Source of the DNA: Lutibacter sp. A80
Lineage (GTDB): Bacteria > Bacteroidota > Bacteroidia > Flavobacteriales > Flavobacteriaceae
Length of the DNA: 64,000 nt
Assembly: GCF_022429645.1 (NCBI RefSeq)
Contig: NZ_CP092480.1
Span: 3,866,134 to 3,930,133 of the forward strand
Reading direction: 5' to 3'
The translations under genes were made by a program, and so were the position numbers. This document shows positions 27,567 through 37,263 of this stretch, piece after piece. Under the pieces are notes generated by a model. The model was not told the origin of the DNA. It searched no databases and saw only the letters and a list, made by a program, of their open reading frames with translations. How positions within the stretch are numbered: position 1 is the stretch's first letter; every line of letters starts with the position of its first letter.

Positions 27567-27980
27567 TCAAATTAAGAATGTTTGAAAAAGGACTTGTTTA
27601 TTTGCTACAAGTTTTTGGGGAGAAAAATCTTTATAATACTTATTTGCAGTATTTAAATAAGTAGGTTTTTCAATAAAATTATAGTAAAAAGAGGTTAAAA
27701 ATAAAACCTGATTTTTACTTATTTTAACAGGGTTTGTAGTGTCGAATATTTGAATATCGCTACTAGATGTCTCATTTTTGCAACAATTTTTTTCAGAGAA
27801 ATTAAGATTGTTGGTTTTTAAAGGATCTTCTTCAGACGTACAACAACTATCAATTTCTTCAGTTGAAATTGTAACTAAATTATCTCCACAAAAATGTTTG
27901 TAAACAGAAAAAGATGTTGTAGATAGCAATAAAATTGCTACCATTATAACTGCTGATATTTTTCTGAAAACTTTATTCAT
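27567..27980 (-). CDS. HYC_CC_PP-like small exported Cys-rich protein
   Basis: 137 residues starting with an uncleaved or cleaved hydrophobic segment (ISAVIMVAILLLSTTSF). SVYKHFCGDNLV, then IDSCCTSEEDP and KNCCKNETSS give the H-x-C and double CC pattern of the Bacteroidetes HYC_CC_PP family. Function is unknown; the Cys pairs and the downstream TonB receptor and HMA protein suggest metal binding. First gene of the three-gene operon. Confidence 0.7.
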   Translation of the reverse strand: MNKVFRKISAVIMVAILLLSTTSFSVYKHFCGDNLVTISTEEIDSCCTSEEDPLKTNNLNFSEKNCCKNETSSSDIQIFDTTNPVKISKNQVLFLTSFYYNFIEKPTYLNTANKYYKDFSPQKLVANKQVLFQTFLI

Positions 27981-28033
27981 TTCGTCAAAAATACAATTTA
28001 GAATTAAAATAAATAGTTAAAATATCATAAAAT

Positions 28034-29068
28034 TTATTGTTCGCTTACTTTTAATCGTGCTGTTGCAGTTGTATTATCTTGATTAAAATTATTTTCTAAG
28101 TACTTTAAATAGCCAGTAATAGCAATCATTCCAGCATTATCTGTGGTGTATTCAAATTTAGGAATATAGGTAGTCCAACCATATTTAGATTCAGTTTCTT
28201 TGAGTGTTTTTCTAATTTCAGAATTTGCACTTACACCACCTGCAATAGCAATATGTTTTATTCCTGTTTTGTTTACAGCTTTTTTAAGTTTATCAAATAG
28301 AATTTCAACAATGGTATATTGTATTGATGCACAAATATCGTTCAGGTTTTCTTCAATAAAATTTGGATTTTCTTTTACTTTTTTCTGGATAAAATATAAA
28401 ATACCTGTTTTTAAACCGCTAAAACTAAAATTTAAATCAGCCATTTTAGGTTTTGTAAATTTAAATGCTAATGGGTTTCCAAGTTTTGCGTGTTTGTCAA
28501 TTAATGGCCCACCAGGATACGGTAGCCCTAAAATTTTGGCAGACTTATCAAAAGCTTCACCCACTGCATCGTCTAAAGTTTCGCCAATAACTTCCATTGT
28601 AAAGTAATTGGTAATTTTTACAATTTGTGTATGTCCGCCACTAATAGTTAAACATAAAAAAGGGAATGGTGGTTTTTGTTTGTCTTCTTCATCAATAAAA
28701 TGCGCTAAAACGTGTCCTTGCATATGATTTACAGGGATTAACGGAATATTTAATGCAAGTGAAAGTGACTTAGCAAAAGAAGTACCAACCAATAAAGAAC
28801 CCATTAATCCAGGTCCGCGTGTAAAAGCTATGGCATTTAAGTCTTTTTTGTCGATATTTGCCTGTTGAATTGCCTGTTGTATTACAGGAACAATATTTTG
28901 TTGATGTGCACGTGAAGCTAATTCAGGCACAACACCACCATATTTGGTATGAATATCTTGATTTGCAACAACATTTGAAAGTATTTTTCCGTTGCAGATA
29001 ACAGCAGCGCTGGTATCGTCGCAAGAAGATTCAATACCGAGTATGTAAATTGATTTATTTTTAATCAT
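28034..29068 (-). CDS. tsaD: tRNA threonylcarbamoyladenosine transferase TsaD
   Basis: A 344-residue ASKHA-fold protein. ILGIESSCDDTSAAV is the N-terminal signature, VNHMQGHVLAHF carries the metal-binding HxxxH, and LCLTISGGHTQIV and HIAIAGGVSANSEIR are nucleotide contacts. With TsaB and TsaE it installs t6A at position 37 of ANN-decoding tRNAs. It is divergent from tamB. The small gap to tamB must hold both promoters. Confidence 0.96.
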   Translation of the reverse strand: MIKNKSIYILGIESSCDDTSAAVICNGKILSNVVANQDIHTKYGGVVPELASRAHQQNIVPVIQQAIQQANIDKKDLNAIAFTRGPGLMGSLLVGTSFAKSLSLALNIPLIPVNHMQGHVLAHFIDEEDKQKPPFPFLCLTISGGHTQIVKITNYFTMEVIGETLDDAVGEAFDKSAKILGLPYPGGPLIDKHAKLGNPLAFKFTKPKMADLNFSFSGLKTGILYFIQKKVKENPNFIEENLNDICASIQYTIVEILFDKLKKAVNKTGIKHIAIAGGVSANSEIRKTLKETESKYGWTTYIPKFEYTTDNAGMIAITGYLKYLENNFNQDNTTATARLKVSEQ

Positions 29069-29107
29069 AATTTAACAAATAAAGGCACGAAAATTGCCAT
29101 AAAAATG

Positions 29108-29115
29108 CAAATTTA
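29108..29115 (-). promoter_or_regulatory. -7 box of tsaD
   Basis: On the minus strand TAAATTTG matches TAnnTTTG, 39 nt before the tsaD ATG. No -33 TTG is seen at 17-23 nt. The box lies within 10 nt of the proposed tamB start, so the two genes would be closely back to back. Confidence 0.4.
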
Positions 29116-29121
29116 GCGCAT

Positions 29122-32100
29122 ATCAAACGAATAAAAAAAATAGGGCTCAAAATTTTACTGATACTGTTACTTTTTTTAGTAGTAGTAAGTGTATTATTAT
29201 CTATTCCAAAGGTGCAAACTAGTTTGGGAAAAGCGGCTACAAATTATTTACGAAAAGAATTTCAGGTTGATATAAATGTAGAAAAAGTAAATTTAGCTTT
29301 TTTAGGAGATGTAGAATTAAATGAAATTTTTATTAAAGATCATCATGCAGATACTTTAATATATGCCAAAAAATTAACAACGTCTATTTTTAGTTATAAA
29401 AACATTATCAATAATAAATTAGAATTTGGTCAAATTTTATTAGGAGATTTTACATTAAATATTAAAACCTACAAAAATGAAGTAGATGATGCGTTAACTG
29501 TTTTTGTAGATAAATTTGATGATGGATCTGCAAGAGAAAAACCATCTGGGTTTTTATTAACTGCAACAAAATTAAAGCTACAAAATGGTTATGTTACAAT
29601 TTCTGATGAAAATGTAGTGAACGAAAATCCGTTGTTTTTTAAAAAAATTACAGGTGAAACCAAAAATTTTAGAATTCAAGGGCCAAATGTTTCAACCGAA
29701 ATAAAAAATCTTAGTTTTATTGAAAATCACAATTTAAAAATAGAAAGCTTAACTACAGATTTTACGTATACAAAATCTTTTATGAATTTTGAAAATACAG
29801 AATTAAAAACCAAAGAGTCTTTAATTTTAGCAGATATTAAGTTTACCTATAATAGGAAAGATTTTTCAGATTTTAACAATTTAGTAATTTTAGATGCTTC
29901 TGTAAAACAAGCTGATGTTTCATTAATAGATCTTAAAAATTTTTATAATGAATTTGGTTCGAATGATGTACTACATTTTTCAACCAATATTAATGGAACC
30001 TTAAATAATTTTATTGCCAATAATTTACAATTAAAAACCGATAAAGACGCATTAATTTATGGTAATTTAAATTTCAAAAATGCTTTTAATCAAGAAAATG
30101 GATTTTCTTTAGATGCTAGTTTTTCTAATTTAACTTCAGATTACAATCATTTAAAAACAATATTACCCGAAGCTTTAGGTAATACATTACCTTCAGAATT
30201 TGAAAAATTAGGAAGGTTTACATTAATTGGAGATACTTTTATTACTCCAAAATTAATTGAGGCACAACTAACTTTAGATACTGATCTTGGAACTTCGGTT
30301 TCAGATTTGGTATTAACAAATATTGATAATATAGATAAAGCTTCTTATAAAGGCCATGTGAGGCTTATAGATTTTAAGTTAGGAGAAGTAATGAAAGATA
30401 GTCTTGTAGGACTTTTAACAATGGAGGCAGATATTGATGGGAGTGGATTTACTTTTGAAAATTTAAATGTTTCGGTAAATGGTAAAGTCTCTAAACATCA
30501 ATATAAAAACTATACCTATAATAATATTACTTTAAATGGGGTATTTAAAAACAAGCATTTTGATGGTGAAATGGAAGTTAATGATGATAATATAAAGTTG
30601 AATTTTAATGGTTTGGCTGATTTATCTAATGATGTTTATAAATTTGATTTTAAATCTACAGTAGATTATTGCGATTTAAATACTATTAATTTATTTAAAA
30701 GAGATAGTATTTCAAAAATAAAAGGAGATATTGAAATTAAAGTACAAGGAAATTCTTTTGATGATTTAATAGGTACGGTAGATTTTAAAAATTCACTATA
30801 CCTAAACCAAAAAGGAAATTACTTTTTTAAAGATTTTAATATCAAATCTTCATTTAGTGATAGCATAAGAACCATAACAATTAATTCTCCAGAAATACTT
30901 ACGGGTAGAATTGTTGGAAAATTTAAATTTAACGAACTTGGTAAATTAGCACAAAATTCTATTGGTAGTATTTACTCTAATTACAAGCCTTTTGAAGTAG
31001 CTGAAAATCAGAATTTAAACTTTAGGTTTAATATTCATAATAAAATTGTTGAAGTATTTTACCCTGAAGTAATTTTAGCTCCAAGAACAACTATTAGAGG
31101 AGACATGAGCTCTAACGATAATTCATTTAAATTAAATATAAAATCACCAAAAGTAGAGGCTTATACAAATGTTATTGATGAATTAAATTTACAAATGGAT
31201 AACAAAAACCCATTATTTAATACACAGCTTACTGTTAACGAAATTAAATCGGATTACTATAATATTTCTAAGCTTCATTTAGTAAACATAACCTTAAGTG
31301 ATACATTGTATTTTAGAACAGAATTTAAAGGAGGAGCCGAGAATACAGAAAAATTTGACCTTTCATTTTTTCATACTTTTAATAAAGAAAATAAATCTGT
31401 TTTTGGATTGCAAAAATCTAATTTTATATTCAAAAATAATACTTGGATTATAAATCCAGATAACAACCTTAAAAATAAAGTTGTATTTGATAGTAAAACA
31501 AAATTATATACGATAGATCAGTTTTTAATTGCTTCAAAAGATCAAAAAATTGAATTTCAAGGAACAATACAAGATACTATTAGTAAAAACTTTAAATTCA
31601 ATTTTCAAAATGTAAAACTATCTAGCGTTACTCCAAATATTGATAGCTTAAAGTTAAAAGGGGTTATTAACGGAGTGTTAAATTATAACCAGTTTAATAA
31701 GCAAGTTAAACCAACTGCAGATTTAATAGTTTCAGATTTTAATATTAATAATTCTAATCAAGGAGATTTAAAAGTAGCTGTAGAAGGTAAAAATTCAATG
31801 AAAGAATATACAGTAAATGTCTCATTAAAAAGAGATAATAACATAAGTTTTTCAGCAGTTGGAGATCTGGATTTTAGACCTTTAAAACCTACCTTAGATA
31901 TAATTTTAGATTTTGAAGAATTTAAATTAGATGCATTTAGTCCATTAGGAGAAGACGTTTTTAATAAAATTAGAGGCTTTGCATATGGGAATGTAAATTT
32001 AACTGGACCACTTAACAATCCAGATATGACAGGTGAATTGTATTTAGACCAAGCTGGACTTTATTTTCCATATTTAAATGTAGATTACCTTTTTGACGGT

Positions 32101-33579
32101 ACAAGTGTAATTACACTTGAAAAGCAAACATTTAATTTAGAAGATGTTCAAATAGAAGATACAAAGCATAAAACAAGAGGAGATTTAAAAGGAACAATTT
32201 CGCATAAGTATTTTGATAATTGGGCACTTAACTTAAACTTAGAAACTAGAAATTTATTAGTGCTAGATACTGAAGAAGATGAAGAATCTTTATATTATGG
32301 AACAGGATTTCTTGGAGGAAATGCTACTATAATTGGACAAACAGATAAATTAGTAATAGATGTTATAGGTAGAACAAATAAAGGAACACGCTTTGTAATA
32401 CCAATTAGCGATGTTAAAACAGCAACATCATCAGAGTTGATAAGATTTGTGAATAGTGATAAAGAAGGAAATGAAGTTGAAAGTAGAAATGCTTTTATTT
32501 CAGAAAAATTAAAAGGATTGTCGCTTAATTTTAATTTAGATGTAACCAAAGATGCCGAAGTAGAAATGGTATTGGATAAAGCTACCGGAAGTTCTTTAAA
32601 AGGTAGTGGAACAGGTAATTTACAAATAGAACTCGATACCAAAGATAAGTTTAATATGTATGGAGATTTTATAATAGATAACGGAACTTATAATTTTAAA
32701 TACGGAGGTATAATAAACAAACCATTTAGCGTACAAAAAGGAGGAAGTGTCTCTTGGAGTGGAGATCCATTTACTGCAGATATTAATATAGAAGCAATTT
32801 ATAGAGTTTCGGCAAATCCGAAATCTTTACTAGAAAATATTACTGCAAATAGAAAAATTCCAATTGACTTAGTAACTCGTTTTTCGGGCGAATTATTTAA
32901 TTCAACCCGAACTTTTGATATAGAAATACCAAACTCTAGTTCAACTGTTGCTGCTGAGTTGGCTTTTAAATTAAATAGTAATGACGATAATACAAAAACA
33001 AGTCATTTTGTTTCATTATTAGCCTCTGGTGCATTTTATAACGAAAGTGATTTAAGTGTAAATACTAATGGTTTGGTGTATGGAACTGCTTCAGATTTAA
33101 TATCAAATGCATTCGATAATATTGTAAATACAGGAGATAATAAATTTAAATTTAAACCTGTTTATACCTTTGGTGAAAAAAATAATATTGATAATTTAAA
33201 TATAGACGATCAGTTAGGCTTTAATTTTGGTTACGAAGTAAATGATAGAATTTTAATTAACGGTAAAGCAAGTGTGCCAATCGGTTCTAAAGAGCCTACA
33301 AGTTTTATAGGTGAAGTAACCATAGATTTTCTATTGAATGATGCTGGTACATTAACATCATCTATATTTAACCGTCAGAATGAAATTCAATATTCTGAAC
33401 AAGATGAAGAAGGATATACGCAAGGAATTGGAATAAATCACCAATTAGATTTTGATGATAGTACCGAATTATTAGAGAAATTAGGGTTGAAAAAGAAAAA
33501 AGTAAAAGATTCTACAGAAACTGTAAAACCAGCTGTTAAAGAAATTAAAAAAACGAAACCAATCAACATAAAAAAATAA
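29122..33579 (+). CDS. tamB: TamB-like translocation and assembly protein
   Basis: About 1485 residues if initiated at the ATC at 29122. An N-terminal anchor (KRIKKIGLKILLILLLFLVV) is followed by a long beta-rich body and a C-terminal DUF490/TamB domain (GGSVSWSGDPFTADINIEA ... NFGYEVNDRILINGKASVPI). TamB spans the periplasm and helps insert or lipid-supply the outer membrane. The first standard start in frame, GTG at 29212, would delete the whole anchor. The frame is open back to a stop at 29080, and no ATG, GTG or TTG occurs between. AUC 29122 or AUA 29131 are the likely starts. The nucleotidyltransferase gene follows after 10 nt. Confidence 0.85.
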   Translation: MKRIKKIGLKILLILLLFLVVVSVLLSIPKVQTSLGKAATNYLRKEFQVDINVEKVNLAFLGDVELNEIFIKDHHADTLIYAKKLTTSIFSYKNIINNKLEFGQILLGDFTLNIKTYKNEVDDALTVFVDKFDDGSAREKPSGFLLTATKLKLQNGYVTISDENVVNENPLFFKKITGETKNFRIQGPNVSTEIKNLSFIENHNLKIESLTTDFTYTKSFMNFENTELKTKESLILADIKFTYNRKDFSDFNNLVILDASVKQADVSLIDLKNFYNEFGSNDVLHFSTNINGTLNNFIANNLQLKTDKDALIYGNLNFKNAFNQENGFSLDASFSNLTSDYNHLKTILPEALGNTLPSEFEKLGRFTLIGDTFITPKLIEAQLTLDTDLGTSVSDLVLTNIDNIDKASYKGHVRLIDFKLGEVMKDSLVGLLTMEADIDGSGFTFENLNVSVNGKVSKHQYKNYTYNNITLNGVFKNKHFDGEMEVNDDNIKLNFNGLADLSNDVYKFDFKSTVDYCDLNTINLFKRDSISKIKGDIEIKVQGNSFDDLIGTVDFKNSLYLNQKGNYFFKDFNIKSSFSDSIRTITINSPEILTGRIVGKFKFNELGKLAQNSIGSIYSNYKPFEVAENQNLNFRFNIHNKIVEVFYPEVILAPRTTIRGDMSSNDNSFKLNIKSPKVEAYTNVIDELNLQMDNKNPLFNTQLTVNEIKSDYYNISKLHLVNITLSDTLYFRTEFKGGAENTEKFDLSFFHTFNKENKSVFGLQKSNFIFKNNTWIINPDNNLKNKVVFDSKTKLYTIDQFLIASKDQKIEFQGTIQDTISKNFKFNFQNVKLSSVTPNIDSLKLKGVINGVLNYNQFNKQVKPTADLIVSDFNINNSNQGDLKVAVEGKNSMKEYTVNVSLKRDNNISFSAVGDLDFRPLKPTLDIILDFEEFKLDAFSPLGEDVFNKIRGFAYGNVNLTGPLNNPDMTGELYLDQAGLYFPYLNVDYLFDGTSVITLEKQTFNLEDVQIEDTKHKTRGDLKGTISHKYFDNWALNLNLETRNLLVLDTEEDEESLYYGTGFLGGNATIIGQTDKLVIDVIGRTNKGTRFVIPISDVKTATSSELIRFVNSDKEGNEVESRNAFISEKLKGLSLNFNLDVTKDAEVEMVLDKATGSSLKGSGTGNLQIELDTKDKFNMYGDFIIDNGTYNFKYGGIINKPFSVQKGGSVSWSGDPFTADINIEAIYRVSANPKSLLENITANRKIPIDLVTRFSGELFNSTRTFDIEIPNSSSTVAAELAFKLNSNDDNTKTSHFVSLLASGAFYNESDLSVNTNGLVYGTASDLISNAFDNIVNTGDNKFKFKPVYTFGEKNNIDNLNIDDQLGFNFGYEVNDRILINGKASVPIGSKEPTSFIGEVTIDFLLNDAGTLTSSIFNRQNEIQYSEQDEEGYTQGIGINHQLDFDDSTELLEKLGLKKKKVKDSTETVKPAVKEIKKTKPINIKK

Positions 33580-33589
33580 TATAAAAAAG

Positions 33590-34492
33590 ATGAGTAAACC
33601 AACATTAGTAATTTTAGCTGCAGGAATTGGAAGTCGCTATGGTGGCTTAAAACAATTAGATACTTTCTCAGAACAAGGAGATACAATTTTAGATTTTTCA
33701 ATTTACGATGCAATCCAAGCCGGTTTTGGAAAAGTTGTTTTTATAATTAGAAAAAGCATTGAAGCAGATTTTAAAGCATTTTTTACACCAAAATTAAAAG
33801 ACAAAATAGAGGTAGAATATGTGTTTCAAGAACTAGAAAATATACCAGAAAAATATAAGGATAACACTAGAGAAAAACCTTGGGGAACTGGTCATGCATT
33901 ACTAATGGCAAAAGATGTAATTTCTGAAAATTTTACAGTAATTAATGCTGACGATTTTTATGGAAGAGAAGCATTTGTTGGTATTGCAGAAGCGCTAAAA
34001 AACATAGACAAAAACTCTAGTTACTTTAATATGATGGGCTATGTATTAAAAAATACAATTTCAGAATATGGTTTTGTTTCTAGAGGAGAATGTAGAGTAG
34101 ATGAAAATGGATTTTTAACAGGAATTACAGAACGTACACATATTGAAAAAGTTGATGGAATATTAAAATTTAAAGAAACTGAAGGTGTTTTAAAACCAAT
34201 TTCTGAAGAAACCATAGTTTCAATGAATTTCTTCGGATTTACGCCAAAATATTTTGAGTTATCCGAATCGCTTTTTGAAGAATTTTTAGAAGAAAATTAC
34301 AAAGAACCAAAAGCTGAATTTTTTATTCCTAAAGTTGTGAATCACTTAATTGTTAGTGGAAAAGCTACTATGGAGGTTTTAAAATCAGATGCAAGATGGT
34401 TTGGAGTAACTTATAAAGAAGATAAAGCTTATGTTACTTCAGAAATTCAAAAATTAAAAGAAGCTGGAGTTTATCCAGCAAAATTATGGTAA
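33590..34492 (+). CDS. sugar-phosphate nucleotidyltransferase family protein
   Basis: A 300-residue protein with VILAAGIGSRYGGLKQLDTF, the NTP-binding loop of sugar nucleotidyltransferases, and INADDFYGREAF with the metal-binding Asp. It activates a sugar phosphate with NTP or acts on a similar phosphorylated small molecule; the substrate is not predictable. It begins 10 nt after tamB and is probably co-transcribed with it. Confidence 0.8.
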   Translation: MSKPTLVILAAGIGSRYGGLKQLDTFSEQGDTILDFSIYDAIQAGFGKVVFIIRKSIEADFKAFFTPKLKDKIEVEYVFQELENIPEKYKDNTREKPWGTGHALLMAKDVISENFTVINADDFYGREAFVGIAEALKNIDKNSSYFNMMGYVLKNTISEYGFVSRGECRVDENGFLTGITERTHIEKVDGILKFKETEGVLKPISEETIVSMNFFGFTPKYFELSESLFEEFLEENYKEPKAEFFIPKVVNHLIVSGKATMEVLKSDARWFGVTYKEDKAYVTSEIQKLKEAGVYPAKLW

Positions 34493-34529
34493 TTTTATAG
34501 TTTATTAATTTTCAATCAAAATTTAATAG

Positions 34530-34537
34530 TACTTTTG
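34530..34537 (+). promoter_or_regulatory. -7 box of pfkA
   Basis: TACTTTTG fits TAnnTTTG and ends 10 nt before the pfkA ATG, which would give a very short leader of about 5 nt. A TTG at the right distance upstream is lacking. Confidence 0.45.
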
Positions 34538-34547
34538 AACTTTAATT

Positions 34548-35534
34548 ATGGGAAAAAAAATTAGTAGAATAGGTGTGCTTACCTCAGGAGGTGATGCACC
34601 AGGAATGAACGCTGCAATAAGAGCTGTTGTTAGAGCTTGTGCATATTATAATATAGAATGCTATGGCGTTTATAGAGGATATCAAGGTTTAATAGAAGGA
34701 GATTTTAAACAGTTAACGGCTCGTGACGTAAGTAATATTATCAATAGAGGTGGTACAATTTTAAAGTCTGCTAGATCTACCGAATTTAGAACAAAAGAAG
34801 GTAGAGAAAAAGCCTATCAAAACATTAAAAAAGCAGAAATAGATGCTTTAGTTTTAATTGGTGGTGATGGTACTTTTACTGGAGGAATGGTCTTTAATGA
34901 AGAACATATGCTTCCTTGTATTGGAATACCAGGAACTATTGATAACGATATTTATGGAACAAATTTTACAATTGGTTATGATACTGCATTAAATACAGTT
35001 GTAGAGGTAATTGATAAAATTAGAGATACTGCAAGTTCGCATAACAGACTTTTTTTTGTTGAAGTAATGGGACGAGATGCCGGATTTATAGCCTTAAATG
35101 CGGGTGTAGGTGCAGGTGCTGAAGAAATTTTAATTCCTGAAGAAGATTTAGGTTTAGATAGGTTGTTAGAATCTTTAAAAAGAACCAAAAGATCGGGTAA
35201 ATCATCTAGTATTGTAGTGGTTTCTGAAGGAGATAAAATTGGTAAAAATGTATTCGAATTAGCTGATTATGTAGAAGAAAATATGCCGCAATATGATGTA
35301 AGAGTATCTGTATTAGGACATATGCAACGTGGTGGTTCGCCAAGCTGTTTTGATCGAGTTTTAGCAAGTAGGTTAGGAGTAAAAGCTGTTGAATTATTAT
35401 TAGATGGAAAATCTAATTTAATGGTTGGGTTAATAGATAATAAGGTAGCAACAACCGAATTAGATTTAGCTGTAAAAGAACATCACAAAATTAATAAGGA
35501 ACTATTACGTGTTAGCGATATTATGTCAATTTAA
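34548..35534 (+). CDS. pfkA: 6-phosphofructokinase
   Basis: A 328-residue ATP-dependent PFK-A. GVLTSGGDAPGMNAAIRA binds ATP, LVLIGGDGTFTGG is the second nucleotide loop with the ATP-type Gly, and GIPGTIDNDI holds the catalytic Asp. FFVEVMGRDAGFIAL contacts fructose 6-phosphate. It commits glycolysis by making fructose 1,6-bisphosphate. It is followed after 34 nt by gap and then mgsA, a glycolytic block. Confidence 0.96.
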   Translation: MGKKISRIGVLTSGGDAPGMNAAIRAVVRACAYYNIECYGVYRGYQGLIEGDFKQLTARDVSNIINRGGTILKSARSTEFRTKEGREKAYQNIKKAEIDALVLIGGDGTFTGGMVFNEEHMLPCIGIPGTIDNDIYGTNFTIGYDTALNTVVEVIDKIRDTASSHNRLFFVEVMGRDAGFIALNAGVGAGAEEILIPEEDLGLDRLLESLKRTKRSGKSSSIVVVSEGDKIGKNVFELADYVEENMPQYDVRVSVLGHMQRGGSPSCFDRVLASRLGVKAVELLLDGKSNLMVGLIDNKVATTELDLAVKEHHKINKELLRVSDIMSI

Positions 35535-35568
35535 TGTGCTTTTTTTTAATAAAACCATAACATAGCAC

Positions 35569-36561
35569 ATGATAAAAGTTGGTATAAATGGTTTTGGAAG
35601 AATTGGAAGATTAGCATTTAGAGCTATTTTAAATAGAAAAAACATTGAGGTTGTTGCAATAAACGACTTAATGACTATTAATCAATTAGCCTATTTATTA
35701 AAATTTGATTCTGTTCACGGACGCTTTAAAGGAACCATAGAAATTAAAAACAATTTTTTAATTGTTAATAATAATTCTATACGAATTACTTCAGAAAAAC
35801 TACCTGAAGATATTGAGTGGGATGCCCTTGATGTTGATTATGTAATAGAATCTACAGGATATTTTACAGATAAAAATCTAGCGAAAAATCATATTAAAGG
35901 AGGTGCAAAAAAAGTTATAATTTCTGCACCTTCAAAAAATGCTCCAAATTTTGTTATGGGTGTTAACCATACAAAATTGTTGAAAAATGATTTAGTAATT
36001 TCTAATGCTTCGTGTACAACAAACTGCATTGCTCCCATAGTGAAAGTTTTAAATGATGAATTTGAAATAATTGAAGGTTTAGTAACTACTGTGCATTGTA
36101 CAACTTCAAGTCAAAATACAGTTGATGGTTTTTCAGACAAATGGAGAAGGGGTAGAGCCGCATTAAACAATATGATTCCTACTTCAACAAGTGCTTCAGA
36201 AACATTGATTAAAATTATTCCAGAAATGGAAGGTAAAATTTTAGCAATGGCTGTGCGAGTTCCTGTTGTAGATGTTTCATTAATAGATTTTACGGTGCGT
36301 TTAAAAACGGCAACATCTTATGCTAAAATAAAGGAAGTAATGAAAAAGGCTTCAGAAAACGAATTAAAAGGTATTTTAGGCTATACAGAAGATGAAGTTG
36401 TTTCTCAAGATTTTGTTTCTGAATCTAGAATTTCTATTTTTGATGCACGAGCAGGAATGGAATTAAATGAAAATTTCTTTAAAATTATTGCTTGGTATGA
36501 TAATGAATCTGGATATGCAACTAAATTGGTAGATTTAATTGAATATTCAGCTTCACTTTAA
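35569..36561 (+). CDS. gap: glyceraldehyde-3-phosphate dehydrogenase
   Basis: A 330-residue type I GAPDH. KVGINGFGRIGRLAFRA is the Rossmann NAD site, VISNASCTTNCIAPIV has the catalytic Cys, and AWYDNESGYATKLVDLI is the conserved C-terminus. AINDL after the second strand suggests NAD preference. Catalyses oxidation of glyceraldehyde 3-phosphate. It sits between pfkA and mgsA. Confidence 0.96.
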   Translation: MIKVGINGFGRIGRLAFRAILNRKNIEVVAINDLMTINQLAYLLKFDSVHGRFKGTIEIKNNFLIVNNNSIRITSEKLPEDIEWDALDVDYVIESTGYFTDKNLAKNHIKGGAKKVIISAPSKNAPNFVMGVNHTKLLKNDLVISNASCTTNCIAPIVKVLNDEFEIIEGLVTTVHCTTSSQNTVDGFSDKWRRGRAALNNMIPTSTSASETLIKIIPEMEGKILAMAVRVPVVDVSLIDFTVRLKTATSYAKIKEVMKKASENELKGILGYTEDEVVSQDFVSESRISIFDARAGMELNENFFKIIAWYDNESGYATKLVDLIEYSASL

Positions 36562-36603
36562 AAGATTAAAAGAGTACGAATAGTATTAAAATTAATAAAA
36601 AGT

Positions 36604-36966
36604 ATGGAAATTGCAATTATAGCACACGACGGAAAAAAAACAGAAATGGTTCAGTTTTTAATGGATTTTAAAGCATTGCTAATTCAAAAAAAAATCACAT
36701 TAATTTCTACAGGAACTACTGGTAAAAATGCAGAAAAAGCAGGTTTTAAAGTAGAGAAATTTTTATCTGGACCTTATGGTGGTGATGCACAAATTGCAGC
36801 ACGTGTTGCAGAAGGAAAAACAAATATGGTTTTCTTTTTTAGAGACCCACTAGGAATGCATCCACACGAACCAGATATTGCAATGTTAATGCGTTTATGC
36901 GATGTGCACGATGTTCCATTAGCAACAAACCCTGCAACTGCAGAACTTTTGATAAAATCTATATAG
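36604..36966 (+). CDS. mgsA: methylglyoxal synthase
   Basis: A 120-residue protein, shorter than the 152-residue E. coli enzyme because both termini are trimmed. ISTGTTGKNAE is the phosphate-binding loop, SGPYGGDAQIAARV has the catalytic Asp, and MHPHEPDIAMLMRLCDVHDVPLATN holds the His and C-terminal signature. It converts dihydroxyacetone phosphate to methylglyoxal, a bypass when phosphate is short. Its place after pfkA and gap fits this role. Confidence 0.9.
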   Translation: MEIAIIAHDGKKTEMVQFLMDFKALLIQKKITLISTGTTGKNAEKAGFKVEKFLSGPYGGDAQIAARVAEGKTNMVFFFRDPLGMHPHEPDIAMLMRLCDVHDVPLATNPATAELLIKSI

Positions 36967-37024
36967 ATCTTAAAAAGAGAAATTTAAGAAAATATAAAGA
37001 GATTGTTACAGTAGTCTGGAAATA

Positions 37025-37076
37025 CGCCATGCTAAGCTTGTTTAGCTACGCTGAATCTTTGATTTCAGTTTTACAT
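37025..37076. repeat. degenerate REP-like palindromic sequence
   Basis: CCATGCTAAGCTTGTTTAGC contains GCTAA/TTAGC arms (37031-37035, 37042-37046) and resembles the Bacteroidetes REP-like consensus in which CATGCTGAACTTG is followed by TTTCAGCATCTC. A second CTGAATC/GATTTCAG arm pair follows. It is 60 nt after mgsA and before its terminator. Confidence 0.45.
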
Positions 37077-37160
37077 TATTCGGATAATCAATTGCTACGT
37101 GAATCTGATGCGGTTTCAGGTTGATGATTATAATACTTTTTTAAATAACATGAATTTTAA

Positions 37161-37206
37161 AACCTAAAAGGGTATTAATTTAATACTCTTTTAGGTTTCA
37201 TTTTTC
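37161..37206 (+). terminator. terminator downstream of the glycolytic block
   Basis: AACCTAAAAGGGTATTA pairs with TAATACTCTTTTAGGTT, a 17-bp stem with one G-T pair and a 3-nt loop, followed by TTCATTTTT. It lies about 195 nt after the mgsA stop, leaving a long untranslated tail that includes a REP-like element. Confidence 0.75.
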
Positions 37207-37263
37207 TAATAATCTACAGAAGTTGTTTCTCAACTAATTTTTACCATTATAAAAATAAAATAA

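Noticed and set aside
36897..37124. 75-residue open frame overlapping the end of mgsA
   Set aside because: Out of frame with mgsA and running into a REP-like palindrome; no signal peptide, domain or promoter.
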